The notes under the pieces were generated by a model, which worked only from the letters and a program-made list of their open reading frames with translations, did not search any database and was not told where the DNA came from. Shown piece after piece: positions 6,138 to 13,493 of a DNA stretch of 13,493 bases (positions are counted from its first letter, which is position 1; every line of letters starts with the position of its first letter). Made by a program: the position numbers and the translations under genes. This DNA is from Acidobacteriota bacterium (GTDB lineage: Bacteria > Acidobacteriota > Terriglobia > Terriglobales > Acidobacteriaceae): positions 1 through 13,493 of the forward strand of contig JAJZIF010000049.1 of NCBI GenBank assembly GCA_021810735.1. The letters run 5' to 3'.

Positions 6138-6212
6138 GGCGCGGTACCCAAGTGGTAAGGGAGAGGTCTGCAAAACCTTTATGCGCCGGTTCGATTCCGG
6201 CCCGCGCCTCCA
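6138..6212 (+). tRNA. tRNA-Cys (anticodon GCA), second copy of different sequence
   Basis: Acceptor arms GGCGCGG and CCGCGCC pair fully. A short D-stem CCC/GGG is followed by anticodon stem GAGGT/ACCTT (with one G-T pair) around the loop CTGCAAA, giving GCA. The T-arm is GCCGG/CCGGC around TTCGATT. The discriminator is T and CCA is encoded (6210-6212). It shares the anticodon loop and T-stem with the minus-strand tRNA-Cys at 2246-2321 but differs in the acceptor and D arms, so it is a separate isodecoder and not a recent duplicate. It probably shares the upstream promoter with tRNA-Gly. Confidence 0.96.
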
Positions 6213-6480
6213 ATCAGCAGTTCCCAATCTTCTTCCATTATTGATGCAGGTCCATGGTTCGATCAGGCAGAGGCAGTGTCAATGTATCCGGGTTTCCCGG
6301 GGGTGCAGAGAAGCGCGCGGGGCTAGGGGAATGAGTCGTTTAGAGTACCCGTGGCAAAAATATCACTCCTGTGCTCTGCGTCACATGTCACCAAATTGAA
6401 AAATGCGAGTATTATTTTTCCCGGACAGCAAAGGCCGTTTGTAAACGCTGTACCGGAGTCACCGTTGTGGAAGGGGGAAG
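6213..6480 (+). other. Gap between tRNA-Cys and nuoA; nuo promoter and leader region
   Basis: No gene was found in these 268 bases. A small hairpin CCGGG/CCCGG lies at 6288-6300, without a T-run. The stretch 6356-6420 is AT-rich for this window and contains TTGAAA (6396-6401) and TATTAT (6410-6415), but these are only eight bases apart, so they do not form one promoter. TATTAT could be a -10 box with a poor -35. The nuo promoter is probably here but cannot be fixed by eye. Confidence 0.5.
6421..6456 (+). promoter_or_regulatory. Leader hairpin upstream of nuoA
   Basis: CCGGACAGC (6421-6429) pairs with GCTGT (6447-6451) and CCGG (6453-6456), with one bulged A at 6452. Inside is the near-palindrome CGTTTGTAAACG (6436-6447), an alternative pairing. 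The structure ends 24 bases before the nuoA start and before its ribosome binding site (AAGGGGGA, 6471-6478). A role in control of the operon is inferred. Confidence 0.4.
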
Positions 6481-6852
6481 ATGCCTGAGCATCCGTGGCG
6501 TACGGTAATCGCGCTCCTGATCGGGGCCGTCGCCTTTGGTATTACCCCGCTGGCGCTGGCCCATCTGTGGGCCCTGTATTTCTCTCCGAAAAAGCCGGGT
6601 CCTGAAAAGAACGCAATCTACGAATGCGGCCTGGAGTCGAAGGGCGATGCGTGGATTCAGTTCGATCCAGCCTACTATCTCTACGCGATTATCTTTTTGA
6701 TTTTTGACGTGGAAGCGATCTTTCTTCTGCCCTTTGCGGTCGCGTTTACCGGACTGAGCATGGGAGCGGCGATCGCCATGCTCGTGTTTCTGCTGCTGCT
6801 GGTTGAGGGGCTGATCTGGGCATGGCAGAAGGGGCTGCTGACATGGGCCTGA
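6481..6852 (+). CDS. nuoA: NADH-quinone oxidoreductase subunit A (complex I)
   Basis: NuoA is a small membrane subunit next to NuoH and NuoJ at the quinone-site end of complex I. The 123-residue protein has three predicted membrane segments (about 8-32, 65-88 and 92-115). The family motif [20 protein letters not shown] lies at about 47-66, in the loop that carries the conserved Cys49, followed by [16 protein letters not shown] with Asp75 and Glu77. An AAGGGGGA ribosome binding site lies just before ATG 6481. It is the first gene of the nuo operon, with nuoB 28 bases downstream. Confidence 0.97.
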   Translation: MPEHPWRTVIALLIGAVAFGITPLALAHLWALYFSPKKPGPEKNAIYECGLESKGDAWIQFDPAYYLYAIIFLIFDVEAIFLLPFAVAFTGLSMGAAIAMLVFLLLLVEGLIWAWQKGLLTWA

Positions 6853-6880
6853 CCGCAAGCGCCAGGCGCGCGGAAATTCC

Positions 6881-7528
6881 ATGGGAAGTGAAGTGATGGA
6901 GCAGGAACTGAAGGATTTGAAAGTCGAGCTCTCGAAGCATGGGATCTTCACGACCACGCTCGAAGAGGTATACAACTGGGGCCGTAAGAATTCGGTGTGG
7001 CCGCTGACCTTTGGCCTTGCCTGCTGCGCGATCGAGATGATTGCGACCTCGATGGCGCGGTACGACATTGCGCGATTTGGCGCGGAGGTATTTCGTCCCT
7101 CACCGCGGCAGGCGGACCTGATGATAGTAGCCGGTACGGTTACAAAAAAGATGGCACCGCAGGTGGTGCGCCTCTATAACCAGATGCCGGAGCCGAAATA
7201 TGTCATCGCGATGGGAGCCTGCGCAATTTCAGGCGGGCCGTTTCGCGATGGCTACAACGTGTTGAAGGGCATTGACCGCTATATTCCGGTGGATGTGCAT
7301 ATTCCGGGCTGCCCACCGCGGCCCGAGGCGCTGCTGCATGCCTTCATCACGCTGCAGAAGAAGATTGATGCGCAGCAGCTGCGCGGCGCGGGTCGCGCGC
7401 GGCACTTGAAGGCGGAAACGCCGAGCGAGTATCCGGTGCCGGATTTTGGTTCGCATGACCTGGAGCCAACGCACAATGACGAGGTTTTTCCGCCGCGGCC
7501 CGAGAGCCCATTCAAGGTGTTGCCATGA
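6881..7528 (+). CDS. nuoB: NADH-quinone oxidoreductase subunit B (N2 iron-sulfur cluster subunit)
   Basis: NuoB binds cluster N2, the last [4Fe-4S] cluster before quinone. All four ligands are visible: the tandem Cys48-Cys49 ([10 protein letters not shown]), Cys114 (MGACAISGG) and Cys144 ([10 protein letters not shown]). The conserved core spans about 35-162. Residues from about 163 to 215 form a Pro/Glu-rich extension longer than in short NuoB proteins; it has no cysteine and is probably a flexible tail. The start is ATG 6881, or ATG 6896 fifteen bases on, which has GGAAGTGA closely upstream; the two cannot be separated by eye. The stop overlaps the nuoC start by ATGA, which indicates translational coupling. 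Confidence 0.97.
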   Translation: MGSEVMEQELKDLKVELSKHGIFTTTLEEVYNWGRKNSVWPLTFGLACCAIEMIATSMARYDIARFGAEVFRPSPRQADLMIVAGTVTKKMAPQVVRLYNQMPEPKYVIAMGACAISGGPFRDGYNVLKGIDRYIPVDVHIPGCPPRPEALLHAFITLQKKIDAQQLRGAGRARHLKAETPSEYPVPDFGSHDLEPTHNDEVFPPRPESPFKVLP

Positions 7529-8196
7529 GCAGTCCGTCTATAGATCCGGTGGGCGTTGATGTTTCGGCCGAAGCGATTCGTGCGGCGCTGGTAAAGGGTG
7601 TTCCCGGCTGCGAGGCGACGGTGGTGGAAAACGGCAGTCCGTCAGCGCAGCACTCGTTGCTGCTGGACCATGAGCACGCCGTGGAGGCGGCGACGTTTCT
7701 GCGAGATCATGCGGAGTTCCGGCTGGATTTCTGCTCGAACGTGACAGGCGTGGATTGGCCGGACAAAGAAGTGACCGAGAAAGTGAAGGTCACGAAAGTG
7801 GTTGACGGGCCGGACGGGCCGAAAGAGCAGCAGGTGGAGGAAACGCGCAAGACGCTGATTCCCGGTTACCTGGAAACGGTGTATCACCTGTTTTCGATGG
7901 AGAAAAAGCACGGACCGGTGATTCTGCGGCTGCGGACAGCGAATCGTGGCGAGGGGAATCATCTGCCGTCTTTGACGCCGGTCTGGCGGAGCGCGGAGTT
8001 CCAGGAGCGCGAGGCGTTTGACCTGTTTGGAATCGTGTTCGACGGGCATCCGGATTTGCGGCGGATTCTGATGTGGGAGGACTTCACCGACCACCCGATG
8101 CGGAAGGATTATGTGCCACCAGAGGAAGATGAGCCGGTGATGGATGACGGCTGCGCTCCCGGAAGCAGCGCGGAACAGGGGGCAGCCGGCCAATGA
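7525..8196 (+). CDS. nuoC: NADH-quinone oxidoreductase subunit C (30 kDa subunit)
   Basis: This 223-residue protein is a structural subunit of the peripheral arm that supports NuoD. The family signature is in the C-terminal half: [20 protein letters not shown], then [14 protein letters not shown] (about 149-182), then DHPMRKDYV. It is a separate NuoC, not fused to NuoD as in E. coli. Between [14 protein letters not shown] and the strand [12 protein letters not shown] lies a charged segment (about 81-111, rich in Lys, Glu and Val) that is longer than I expect for the family. The C-terminal 15-20 residues are a low-complexity tail. It overlaps both neighbours by ATGA. Confidence 0.96.
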   Translation: MSSPSIDPVGVDVSAEAIRAALVKGVPGCEATVVENGSPSAQHSLLLDHEHAVEAATFLRDHAEFRLDFCSNVTGVDWPDKEVTEKVKVTKVVDGPDGPKEQQVEETRKTLIPGYLETVYHLFSMEKKHGPVILRLRTANRGEGNHLPSLTPVWRSAEFQEREAFDLFGIVFDGHPDLRRILMWEDFTDHPMRKDYVPPEEDEPVMDDGCAPGSSAEQGAAGQ

Positions 8197-9398
8197 GCGG
8201 GAAATCGATGATGGAAGAGAGCGCGATCGGACTCGACGAGCAGATGGGCGCGACCTATGGCGCGGGCCGGCACACGCTGAAGCCGGATGCCGAGCACGAG
8301 TCGCAGATTCTGGAAGTGGCAATCGGACCGCAGCATCCTTCGACGCACGGCGTATTCCGCATGGATGTGCAGCTGGACGGCGAGCGCGTGGTGCGGCTGA
8401 AGCCGGTGTTTGGCTACCTGCATCGGAATCACGAAAAGATTGCCGAGAATGCCGCGTATCTGGCGGCCATTCCATACACGGACCGGCTCGACTACCTGTG
8501 CTCGATGACCAATAACTGGGGCTATGTGCTGGCGGTGGAGAAGCTGGTGGGGATCGCGGTGCCGGAGCGCACGGAATACATTCGCGTGATCATGGCGGAG
8601 TTGACGCGCTTCCAGAATCATTCGGCGCTGGTTGGATTTCTGCTGCAGGACATGGGCGCCTCGGGTACGCCGCTGATGTATGCGTTCCGCGAGCGGGAGA
8701 AGATTCTGGATCTGTTCGAGGCGGTAAGCGGCGCCCGCATGATGTGCAACTACCTGCGGTTCGGCGGGGTGCGCGTGGACTGCACGCCGGAGTGGCTGGA
8801 GGAGACGCGCCAGCTGGTGGGCCGGCTACCGCGTTTTGTGGATGAATTTGAACGGCTGCTGCGCGGCAATGAGATTCTGATGGCGCGTACGCAGGGCGTG
8901 GGCGTGCTGCCGCGCGAGCTGGCGGTGAGCGCCGGAGTGACAGGGCCCATGCTGCGCGCGAGCGGTGTGAATTACGACATTCGCAAGGTGGACCGCTACG
9001 GAATCTATGACAGGTTCAAGTTCCGGGTCCCGCTGGGCGAGCATGGAGATGTCTACGACCGCTATATGATGCGCGTGCTGGAGATGCGCGAGTCGATTGC
9101 GATTCTGGAGCAGGCGCTGAAGGAAATCCCCGACGGGCCGGTTCAGGACCCGAAGACGAAGGTACGCGGGCTGCGTCCGAAAGTGGGCGAGGCTTACGGA
9201 CGGATTGAGTCGCCGAAGGGCGAGCTGGGCTTTTACCTGATCAGCGACGGCACGATGAATCCGTATCGCTACCGGGTGCGGCCGCCGTGCCTGATCAACC
9301 TGACCATTCTGGAAGATATGTGCCTTGGGCTGAGCGTGGCTGACGTGGTGGTGACGCTGGGCAGCGTGGATATTGTGATGGGCGAGGTGGACCGCTAA
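8193..9398 (+). CDS. nuoD: NADH-quinone oxidoreductase subunit D (49 kDa subunit, quinone site)
   Basis: NuoD forms the quinone-reduction pocket with NuoB and is related to the large subunit of [NiFe] hydrogenases. The 401 residues include [12 protein letters not shown], with His48 and His52 (His52 should match the quinone-contacting His of Thermus Nqo4), and Tyr101 in [12 protein letters not shown] at the expected distance for the quinone-contacting Tyr. Other family blocks are [18 protein letters not shown] and the C-terminal [17 protein letters not shown] with the ending [12 protein letters not shown]. The nickel-binding CxxC pairs of hydrogenases are absent, as expected. About 35 residues precede the conserved core; ATG 8193 overlaps the nuoC stop, while ATGs at 8208 and 8211 are possible alternatives. 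The stop overlaps the nuoI start (TAATG). Confidence 0.97.
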   Translation: MSGKSMMEESAIGLDEQMGATYGAGRHTLKPDAEHESQILEVAIGPQHPSTHGVFRMDVQLDGERVVRLKPVFGYLHRNHEKIAENAAYLAAIPYTDRLDYLCSMTNNWGYVLAVEKLVGIAVPERTEYIRVIMAELTRFQNHSALVGFLLQDMGASGTPLMYAFREREKILDLFEAVSGARMMCNYLRFGGVRVDCTPEWLEETRQLVGRLPRFVDEFERLLRGNEILMARTQGVGVLPRELAVSAGVTGPMLRASGVNYDIRKVDRYGIYDRFKFRVPLGEHGDVYDRYMMRVLEMRESIAILEQALKEIPDGPVQDPKTKVRGLRPKVGEAYGRIESPKGELGFYLISDGTMNPYRYRVRPPCLINLTILEDMCLGLSVADVVVTLGSVDIVMGEVDR

Positions 9399-10039
9399 TG
9401 CTGGGCGAAGGCATCGTCAAGGGACTGATCGAAACCGCACGTAACTTTGTGGGCAGTTATGTGGACAAGGATCGTCTGGTTACCGTGCAGTACCCGGAGG
9501 AGCGGAATCCGCTGCCGGAGGCAGCGCGCAATTTCCCCTTCCTGTTGTACGACGGCGACGATCCCGAGGCAGGATTGCGCTGCGTGTCTTGTCACATCTG
9601 TGAGAAGGAATGTCCGCCGCGCTGCATTCATATTGAGAAGAGCACGGACAAGAAGCCGGACTTTGTGGGCAAGCAGCAGTTCTATCCGAAGGTCTTCAAC
9701 ATTGACGTTTCGGTGTGCATGAGCTGCCAGATCTGCGTCGAGGTGTGCCCATTCGACGCGATCCGGATGGACAAGGAATTTGAGCTCAGTACGGATGACC
9801 GCTTTGGCGGGCTGCTCTGGACCAAGAAGGAGCTGGCGAAACCGAACGACTATTACCAGAAGATCCATCCGATGGAAGCGGCGGAGACAGATGCGCGGCG
9901 GGCTGAGGAACTGAAGCAGACGCAGGCCAAGGCCGCAGCGGCCGCGGCAGCGGCAGCTGCGAAAGCGGCGGAAGCAGCCAAGGCCGCGGAAGCCGCCAAA
10001 GCGGGCAATGGGGCTGCCGGAAAGGAGCCGTCGGCGTAA
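9398..10039 (+). CDS. nuoI: NADH-quinone oxidoreductase subunit I (two [4Fe-4S] ferredoxin subunit) with Ala-rich tail
   Basis: NuoI carries the two [4Fe-4S] clusters (N6a and N6b) that pass electrons to N2. Two ferredoxin motifs are complete: Cys62, 65, 68, 72 (CVSCHICEKECP) and Cys107, 110, 113, 117 (CMSCQICVEVCP). The core spans about 1-160. From about 165 the protein ends in a tail of Ala, Lys and Glu with AAEAAKA-like repeats and a run of ten Ala, probably one long helix or a disordered segment. This makes it 213 residues, longer than E. coli NuoI (180). It lies directly after nuoD and before nuoH, unlike the usual H-I order, with no nuoE, nuoF or nuoG between. It overlaps both neighbours by one base (TAATG). 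Confidence 0.96.
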   Translation: MLGEGIVKGLIETARNFVGSYVDKDRLVTVQYPEERNPLPEAARNFPFLLYDGDDPEAGLRCVSCHICEKECPPRCIHIEKSTDKKPDFVGKQQFYPKVFNIDVSVCMSCQICVEVCPFDAIRMDKEFELSTDDRFGGLLWTKKELAKPNDYYQKIHPMEAAETDARRAEELKQTQAKAAAAAAAAAAKAAEAAKAAEAAKAGNGAAGKEPSA

Positions 10040-11262
10040 TGAATGGATATTTTGCGATGGCGACGGGTCTTGCCGAGCGGGTAGACCAGATATTTGTCAC
10101 ATTTGATCATTGGGCGGTTACAAATACGCCGGAACCTCTGCGCTGGCTGGTTTCCATACTGCTGATCGTGGTGCCGATCCTTGCCGTTTTTCCGGGATTG
10201 TTTGCGCTGACGACCGTACTCGAACGCAAGGGGCTGGGCAGGATCCAGAACCGCTACGGTCCGAACCGCGTGGGCCCGTATGGACTGCTGCAGCCGATTG
10301 CCGATGCCGTGAAATCGCTGACGAAGGAAGACGTTGTGCCGCGCACGGCGGATGGCGTGGTGCATTACCTGGCTCCGCTGGTGATTGTGTCGACGGCCTT
10401 CCTGGCCTATGCGGTGCTGCCGGTGGGGCGCAACATGATAGCCGTGCATCTGGACGCAGGGCTGCTGTTCTTCTTTGCGATTGGTTCGGCGACCGAACTG
10501 GCGGTGTTCATGGCCGGATGGTCAAGCCGCAACAAGTATTCGCTGCTGGGCGCCATGCGCGCGATCGCACAGATGATCAGCTATGAAGTTCCGCTGATTC
10601 TCTCTTCGATTGCGGTCATCATGATTGCCGGCACGCTTTCTCCGGAAAAGATTGTGCTCGAACAGGCGCAGTATACGGGGATCTTTCCGCACTGGTATGT
10701 GTTCACGCCCTGGGGATTTGCCGGGTTTCTGCTGTTCATGACGGCGGCTGCGGCAGAGACGAACCGGAGCCCATTCGATTTGCCGGAAGGCGAATCGGAG
10801 ATTATCGCGGGCTACTTTGTCGAATATTCGGGTTTCAAGTTTGCGCTGTTCTTCCTGGCTGAGTACCTGGAGATTTTCGCGGTGAGCGGTCTGGGCATCA
10901 CGCTGTTCCTGGGCGGATGGTCGGCGCCGCTGAGTTTTCTGGCTGTGATTCCGTCGTGGATCTGGTTCTTTGCCAAGTTGCTGGTGATGATCGGCGTCTT
11001 CATCTGGGTGAGGGGCACGATGCCGCGCCTGAGGATGGACCAGCTGATGAACTTTGCCTGGAAGTTCATGCTGCCGATGGCGCTGATCGACATGGTCTGC
11101 GCGGGTGTGTGGCGATTTCTGCCCGGCGGAGCCTTGTGGGTCGTGCTGCGCTGGCTGATATGCGCCGCGATCATCGTGGTGCCATACGTGGCGCTGGCGC
11201 GCGGGCTTGAGCAGGGGCGGAAGATCGAACAGCGGGTCTACCGCTACGCGGAGGAAGGGTAA
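10039..11262 (+). CDS. nuoH: NADH-quinone oxidoreductase subunit H (membrane subunit)
   Basis: NuoH is the membrane subunit that contacts the peripheral arm and forms part of the quinone channel. The 407 residues contain eight or nine predicted membrane segments. Family signatures are LERKGLGRIQNRYGPNRVGP (61-80), continuing with YGLLQPIADAVK, then SYEVPL (181-186) and AAETNRSPFDLPEGESE (238-254), continuing with IIAGYFVEYSG; the acidic residues of this loop line the quinone channel. Length is somewhat above E. coli NuoH (325) because of an N-terminal extension and a longer C-terminal end. AAAGGAG lies 10 or more bases before ATG 10039, and the stop of nuoI overlaps the start. nuoJ follows after two bases. 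Confidence 0.97.
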   Translation: MNGYFAMATGLAERVDQIFVTFDHWAVTNTPEPLRWLVSILLIVVPILAVFPGLFALTTVLERKGLGRIQNRYGPNRVGPYGLLQPIADAVKSLTKEDVVPRTADGVVHYLAPLVIVSTAFLAYAVLPVGRNMIAVHLDAGLLFFFAIGSATELAVFMAGWSSRNKYSLLGAMRAIAQMISYEVPLILSSIAVIMIAGTLSPEKIVLEQAQYTGIFPHWYVFTPWGFAGFLLFMTAAAAETNRSPFDLPEGESEIIAGYFVEYSGFKFALFFLAEYLEIFAVSGLGITLFLGGWSAPLSFLAVIPSWIWFFAKLLVMIGVFIWVRGTMPRLRMDQLMNFAWKFMLPMALIDMVCAGVWRFLPGGALWVVLRWLICAAIIVVPYVALARGLEQGRKIEQRVYRYAEEG

Positions 11263-11264
11263 CC

Positions 11265-11786
11265 ATGACAGTGTCATTTGTTCTGCTGGCTCTGCTTACA
11301 CTATCCGCCGCGGTCGCGGCGATGAGTATGCCCCGGCTGATCCACTGCGCGCTGGCACTTGCGGTGGCGTTTACCGGGCTGGGCGGCATTTTCCTGAATC
11401 TTGGAGCGGAGTTTGTCGGCCTGGCGCAGCTGCTGGTGTATGTGGGTGCGGTGGCCATCCTGATTGTGTTTGCGATTCTGCTGACGCGCGGCAGTGAAGT
11501 TTCGATGCGGCCGGGGGCAAGGTCGGCGATTTCCGGAACGGTGATTGCGCTGGCGGTATTTGCGGTGCTGGCGCATGCGGTGCTGACCAGCGGCGTGAGC
11601 CGCATGGCGACGACGGCTGTAACGCCTTCGAACCGGGTACAGGAGATTGGCGTGACACTGCTGCAGCAGTACGTTCTGCCGCTGGAAGTGATTGCGCTCC
11701 TGCTGACGGCGGCGTTGATTGGCGCGGTCATTCTTGCCTGGCGTGAAAAGAGCCCGGCGGCGCAGGAAGGAGCGGAAACGCGATGA
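11265..11786 (+). CDS. nuoJ: NADH-quinone oxidoreductase subunit J (membrane subunit)
   Basis: NuoJ sits between NuoH and NuoK in the membrane arm and is thought to help couple quinone chemistry to proton pumping. The 173-residue protein has about five membrane segments; the conserved third one reads AQLLVYVGAVAILIVFAILL (54-73), with Tyr59 and Gly61 at the usual pi-bulge site. A GGAGGAAGG ribosome binding site (at 11250-11258) lies close to ATG 11265, inside the end of nuoH. The stop overlaps the nuoK start by ATGA. Confidence 0.96.
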   Translation: MTVSFVLLALLTLSAAVAAMSMPRLIHCALALAVAFTGLGGIFLNLGAEFVGLAQLLVYVGAVAILIVFAILLTRGSEVSMRPGARSAISGTVIALAVFAVLAHAVLTSGVSRMATTAVTPSNRVQEIGVTLLQQYVLPLEVIALLLTAALIGAVILAWREKSPAAQEGAETR

Positions 11787-12109
11787 ACCCTTTGTCTGCC
11801 TGTTTGATTGTTGCGGCATTCCTGTTCTGCGTGGGGCTGGCCGGAGCGCTCTCGCGCAGCAGCGCGATTCTGGTGCTGGCCGGAATTGAGTTAATGCTGG
11901 GCGCGGCGAACCTGAACTTTATTGCCTTCTGGCGCTATGGCGCATTGGCTGCGGTGTCGCCCTTTCATTCGCTGACGGGCATCATGTTTGTGCTGTTCTC
12001 GATTGGCGTGGCGGCGGCGGAAGCGGCGGTCGGACTCGCTTTGATTCTTGCGATTTACCGCTACACGAAGAGCTGTAATGTCACCCAGATCACCGAGTTG
12101 AAGGGATAG
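11783..12109 (+). CDS. nuoK: NADH-quinone oxidoreductase subunit K (membrane subunit)
   Basis: NuoK is a three-helix antiporter-like subunit of the proton path. The 108 residues carry both key membrane glutamates: Glu36 (LAGIELML) and Glu80 (VAAAEAAVGLAL). GIMFVLFSIGVAAAEAAVGL (66-85) is the typical third helix. The C-terminus (CNVTQITELKG) is slightly longer than in E. coli NuoK (100 residues). It is coupled to nuoJ by an ATGA overlap. Confidence 0.97.
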   Translation: MNPLSACLIVAAFLFCVGLAGALSRSSAILVLAGIELMLGAANLNFIAFWRYGALAAVSPFHSLTGIMFVLFSIGVAAAEAAVGLALILAIYRYTKSCNVTQITELKG

Positions 12110-12143
12110 CGCATGCCATTTATGAACGAGCGGAGTGGATGCC

Positions 12144-13493
12144 TTGATTAGAATCCTGTGGCTCATTCCGGCGATCCCCGTGTTGGCCGCCGGATTCATT
12201 GCACTCTTGAAGCGGGGCCAGCGCAAGCTCGCCGCCACGGCTGCCATCGGCGCACTCGGAGTCTCCCTTGTAATGTCGGTTGCGGCGTTTGCATCGATGC
12301 TCGGAAATTCCGGGCTGCAGGTGATGAACTTCCGCTGGCTGCAGTTTGGAACACAGTGGATTTCGCTGGGCTGGCTGCTGGATCCGCTGGCCGCCATCAT
12401 GCTGGTGATGGTGTCATTTGTCGGGCTGCTGATCTTTATCTACAGCATCGGCTACATGGCCGAGGACGAGAACTTCACGCGCTTCTTCTGCTTCCTTTCG
12501 CTGTTTGCCGGTGCCATGCTGGCGGTGGTGATTGCCAACAGCCTGCTGCTGCTGTTCATGGGATGGGAGTTGGTGGGGCTGACGTCGTACCTGCTGATTG
12601 GTTTCTGGTATCACAAGCCGGAAGCGGCAGCGGCGGCGAAGAAGGCTTTCATCGTGACTCGGGTGGGCGATCTTGGCCTGCTGCTGGGCATGGTGTGGCT
12701 CTATGGGAGCACCGGCACACTGTTGTTTTACAACCACGGCGCCGGCTGCCTGGAGCATGGCGCGCTGGCTGTGCTGGTGGCGCACACGACGATTGGCGGC
12801 ATGGCGGTCTCGACGGCGATTGCGCTGCTGATTTTCCTGGGCGCGGCGGGCAAGTCCGGACAGGTTCCGTTCCACATATGGTTGCCGGATGCGATGGAAG
12901 GTCCGACGCCGGTGAGCGCGCTGATTCATGCGGCGACGATGGTGGCTGCCGGCGTTTACCTGATTGCGCGCGTATATCCGCTGATGAGCATAACGGTGAC
13001 GCCGGGGACGATCAGCACGGCGCTGCAGGTGATTGCCTGGATTGGAGCGATTACAGCATTCTTTGCGGCTTGCATTGCGGTGGCGCAGGACGACATCAAG
13101 CGGATTCTGGCCTATTCGACGATTTCGCAACTGGGCTACATGATGCTGGGCCTGGGCGTGGGCGGCGTAGCGGTGGGCATGTTCCACCTGATCACGCATG
13201 CATGCTTCAAGGCGCTCTTGTTCCTGGGCGCGGGCTCGGTGATTCACGGCTGCGGGGGCGAGCAGGACATTCGCAAGATGGGCGGGCTGCGGCGGTTCAT
13301 GCCCATCACGTTCGTGACGTATGCCTCAGGCATGCTGGCGTTATGCGGCTTCCCGCTGTTTGCAGGGTTCTGGAGCAAGGATGAGATTTTGCACGCGGCC
13401 CATGGGTGGCCGATGTCGCTGGGGCCGTTTTATCTGGGCACGGCGGGCGCGCTACTGACCGCGTTCTACATGATGCGACAGGTTTATTACGTC
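12144..13493 (+). CDS. nuoL: NADH-quinone oxidoreductase subunit L, 5' part (cut by the window end)
   Basis: NuoL is the distal antiporter-like proton-pumping subunit. The reading frame is open from 12144 to the last base, giving 450 residues of a protein usually of 600 or more. Key charged residues are present: Glu142 (MGWELVGL), Lys237 (AAGKSGQVPFHIWLPDAMEG), His262 (SALIHAATMVAAG), Lys319 (DDIKRILAYSTISQLGYM), His348 and Lys356 (FHLITHACFKALLF). There is no ATG near the expected N-terminus. An in-frame stop at 12123-12125 leaves GTG 12135 or TTG 12144; GGAG at 12132-12135 stands eight bases before TTG 12144, so TTG is preferred, and GTG would add three residues. The gap to nuoK is 34 bases. 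Confidence 0.95.
   Translation, partial: MIRILWLIPAIPVLAAGFIALLKRGQRKLAATAAIGALGVSLVMSVAAFASMLGNSGLQVMNFRWLQFGTQWISLGWLLDPLAAIMLVMVSFVGLLIFIYSIGYMAEDENFTRFFCFLSLFAGAMLAVVIANSLLLLFMGWELVGLTSYLLIGFWYHKPEAAAAAKKAFIVTRVGDLGLLLGMVWLYGSTGTLLFYNHGAGCLEHGALAVLVAHTTIGGMAVSTAIALLIFLGAAGKSGQVPFHIWLPDAMEGPTPVSALIHAATMVAAGVYLIARVYPLMSITVTPGTISTALQVIAWIGAITAFFAACIAVAQDDIKRILAYSTISQLGYMMLGLGVGGVAVGMFHLITHACFKALLFLGAGSVIHGCGGEQDIRKMGGLRRFMPITFVTYASGMLALCGFPLFAGFWSKDEILHAAHGWPMSLGPFYLGTAGALLTAFYMMRQVYYV

Noticed and set aside
6396..6415. TTGAAA and TATTAT as a nuo promoter
   Set aside because: The spacing is eight bases instead of about 17, so they cannot serve as one sigma70 promoter.
6380..6462. GTCAC repeated three times in the nuo leader region (6380, 6387, 6458)
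   Set aside because: Five-base repeats with uneven spacing are expected by chance.
12158..13384. Plus-strand open frame of about 408 codons inside nuoL
   Set aside because: It is in a different frame from the clear NuoL sequence; its Gly/Arg/Cys-rich product matches no known family.

Overview
The window is a bacterial chromosome segment, GC-rich and densely coded. No mobile element, CRISPR array or phage gene was found. The gene style (secreted TIM-barrel glycoside hydrolase, 1-Cys peroxiredoxin, complex I operon without the NADH-input genes, tRNA clusters) suggests a soil Acidobacteriota, perhaps the Acidobacteriaceae. That placement is inferred from general resemblance only, not from a phylogenetic marker.

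Layout. (1) 94-2232: a secreted protein of about 712 residues that looks like a glycoside hydrolase of the GH-D/GH31-like barrel type. (2) 2246-3027, minus strand: a tRNA-Cys and a Prx6-type 1-Cys peroxiredoxin, separated by a perfect 12-bp inverted repeat and convergent with the hydrolase. (3) 3279-4181: a PhzF-family protein. (4) 4182-4720: about 540 bases with no credible gene but rich in inverted repeats. (5) 4721-5913: a receiver-only response regulator followed 23 bases later by a MacB/LolD-type ABC ATPase with no permease beside it. (6) 5965-6212: a well-formed sigma70-type promoter driving tRNA-Gly(GCC) and a second, different tRNA-Cys(GCA). (7) 6213-6480: leader of the last operon, with a hairpin close to the first start codon. 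(8) 6481 to the window end: nuoA-B-C-D-I-H-J-K and the first 450 codons of nuoL, tightly packed with ATGA or TAATG overlaps at most junctions.

The nuo genes encode the quinone-reducing connecting module (NuoB, C, D, I) and part of the membrane proton-pumping module (NuoA, H, J, K, L) of respiratory complex I. The NADH dehydrogenase genes nuoE, nuoF and nuoG are not in the places where fourteen-subunit operons carry them, and nuoI precedes nuoH. The operon therefore resembles the eleven-subunit form of complex I, whose electron donor is often unclear; nuoM and nuoN would be expected past the window end.

No convincing new system is visible. The best leads are the structured 540-base gap at 4182-4720, the donor-less complex I operon with its Ala/Lys/Glu-rich NuoI tail, the orphan regulator plus ATPase pair, and several hairpins placed next to ribosome binding sites or tRNA ends.
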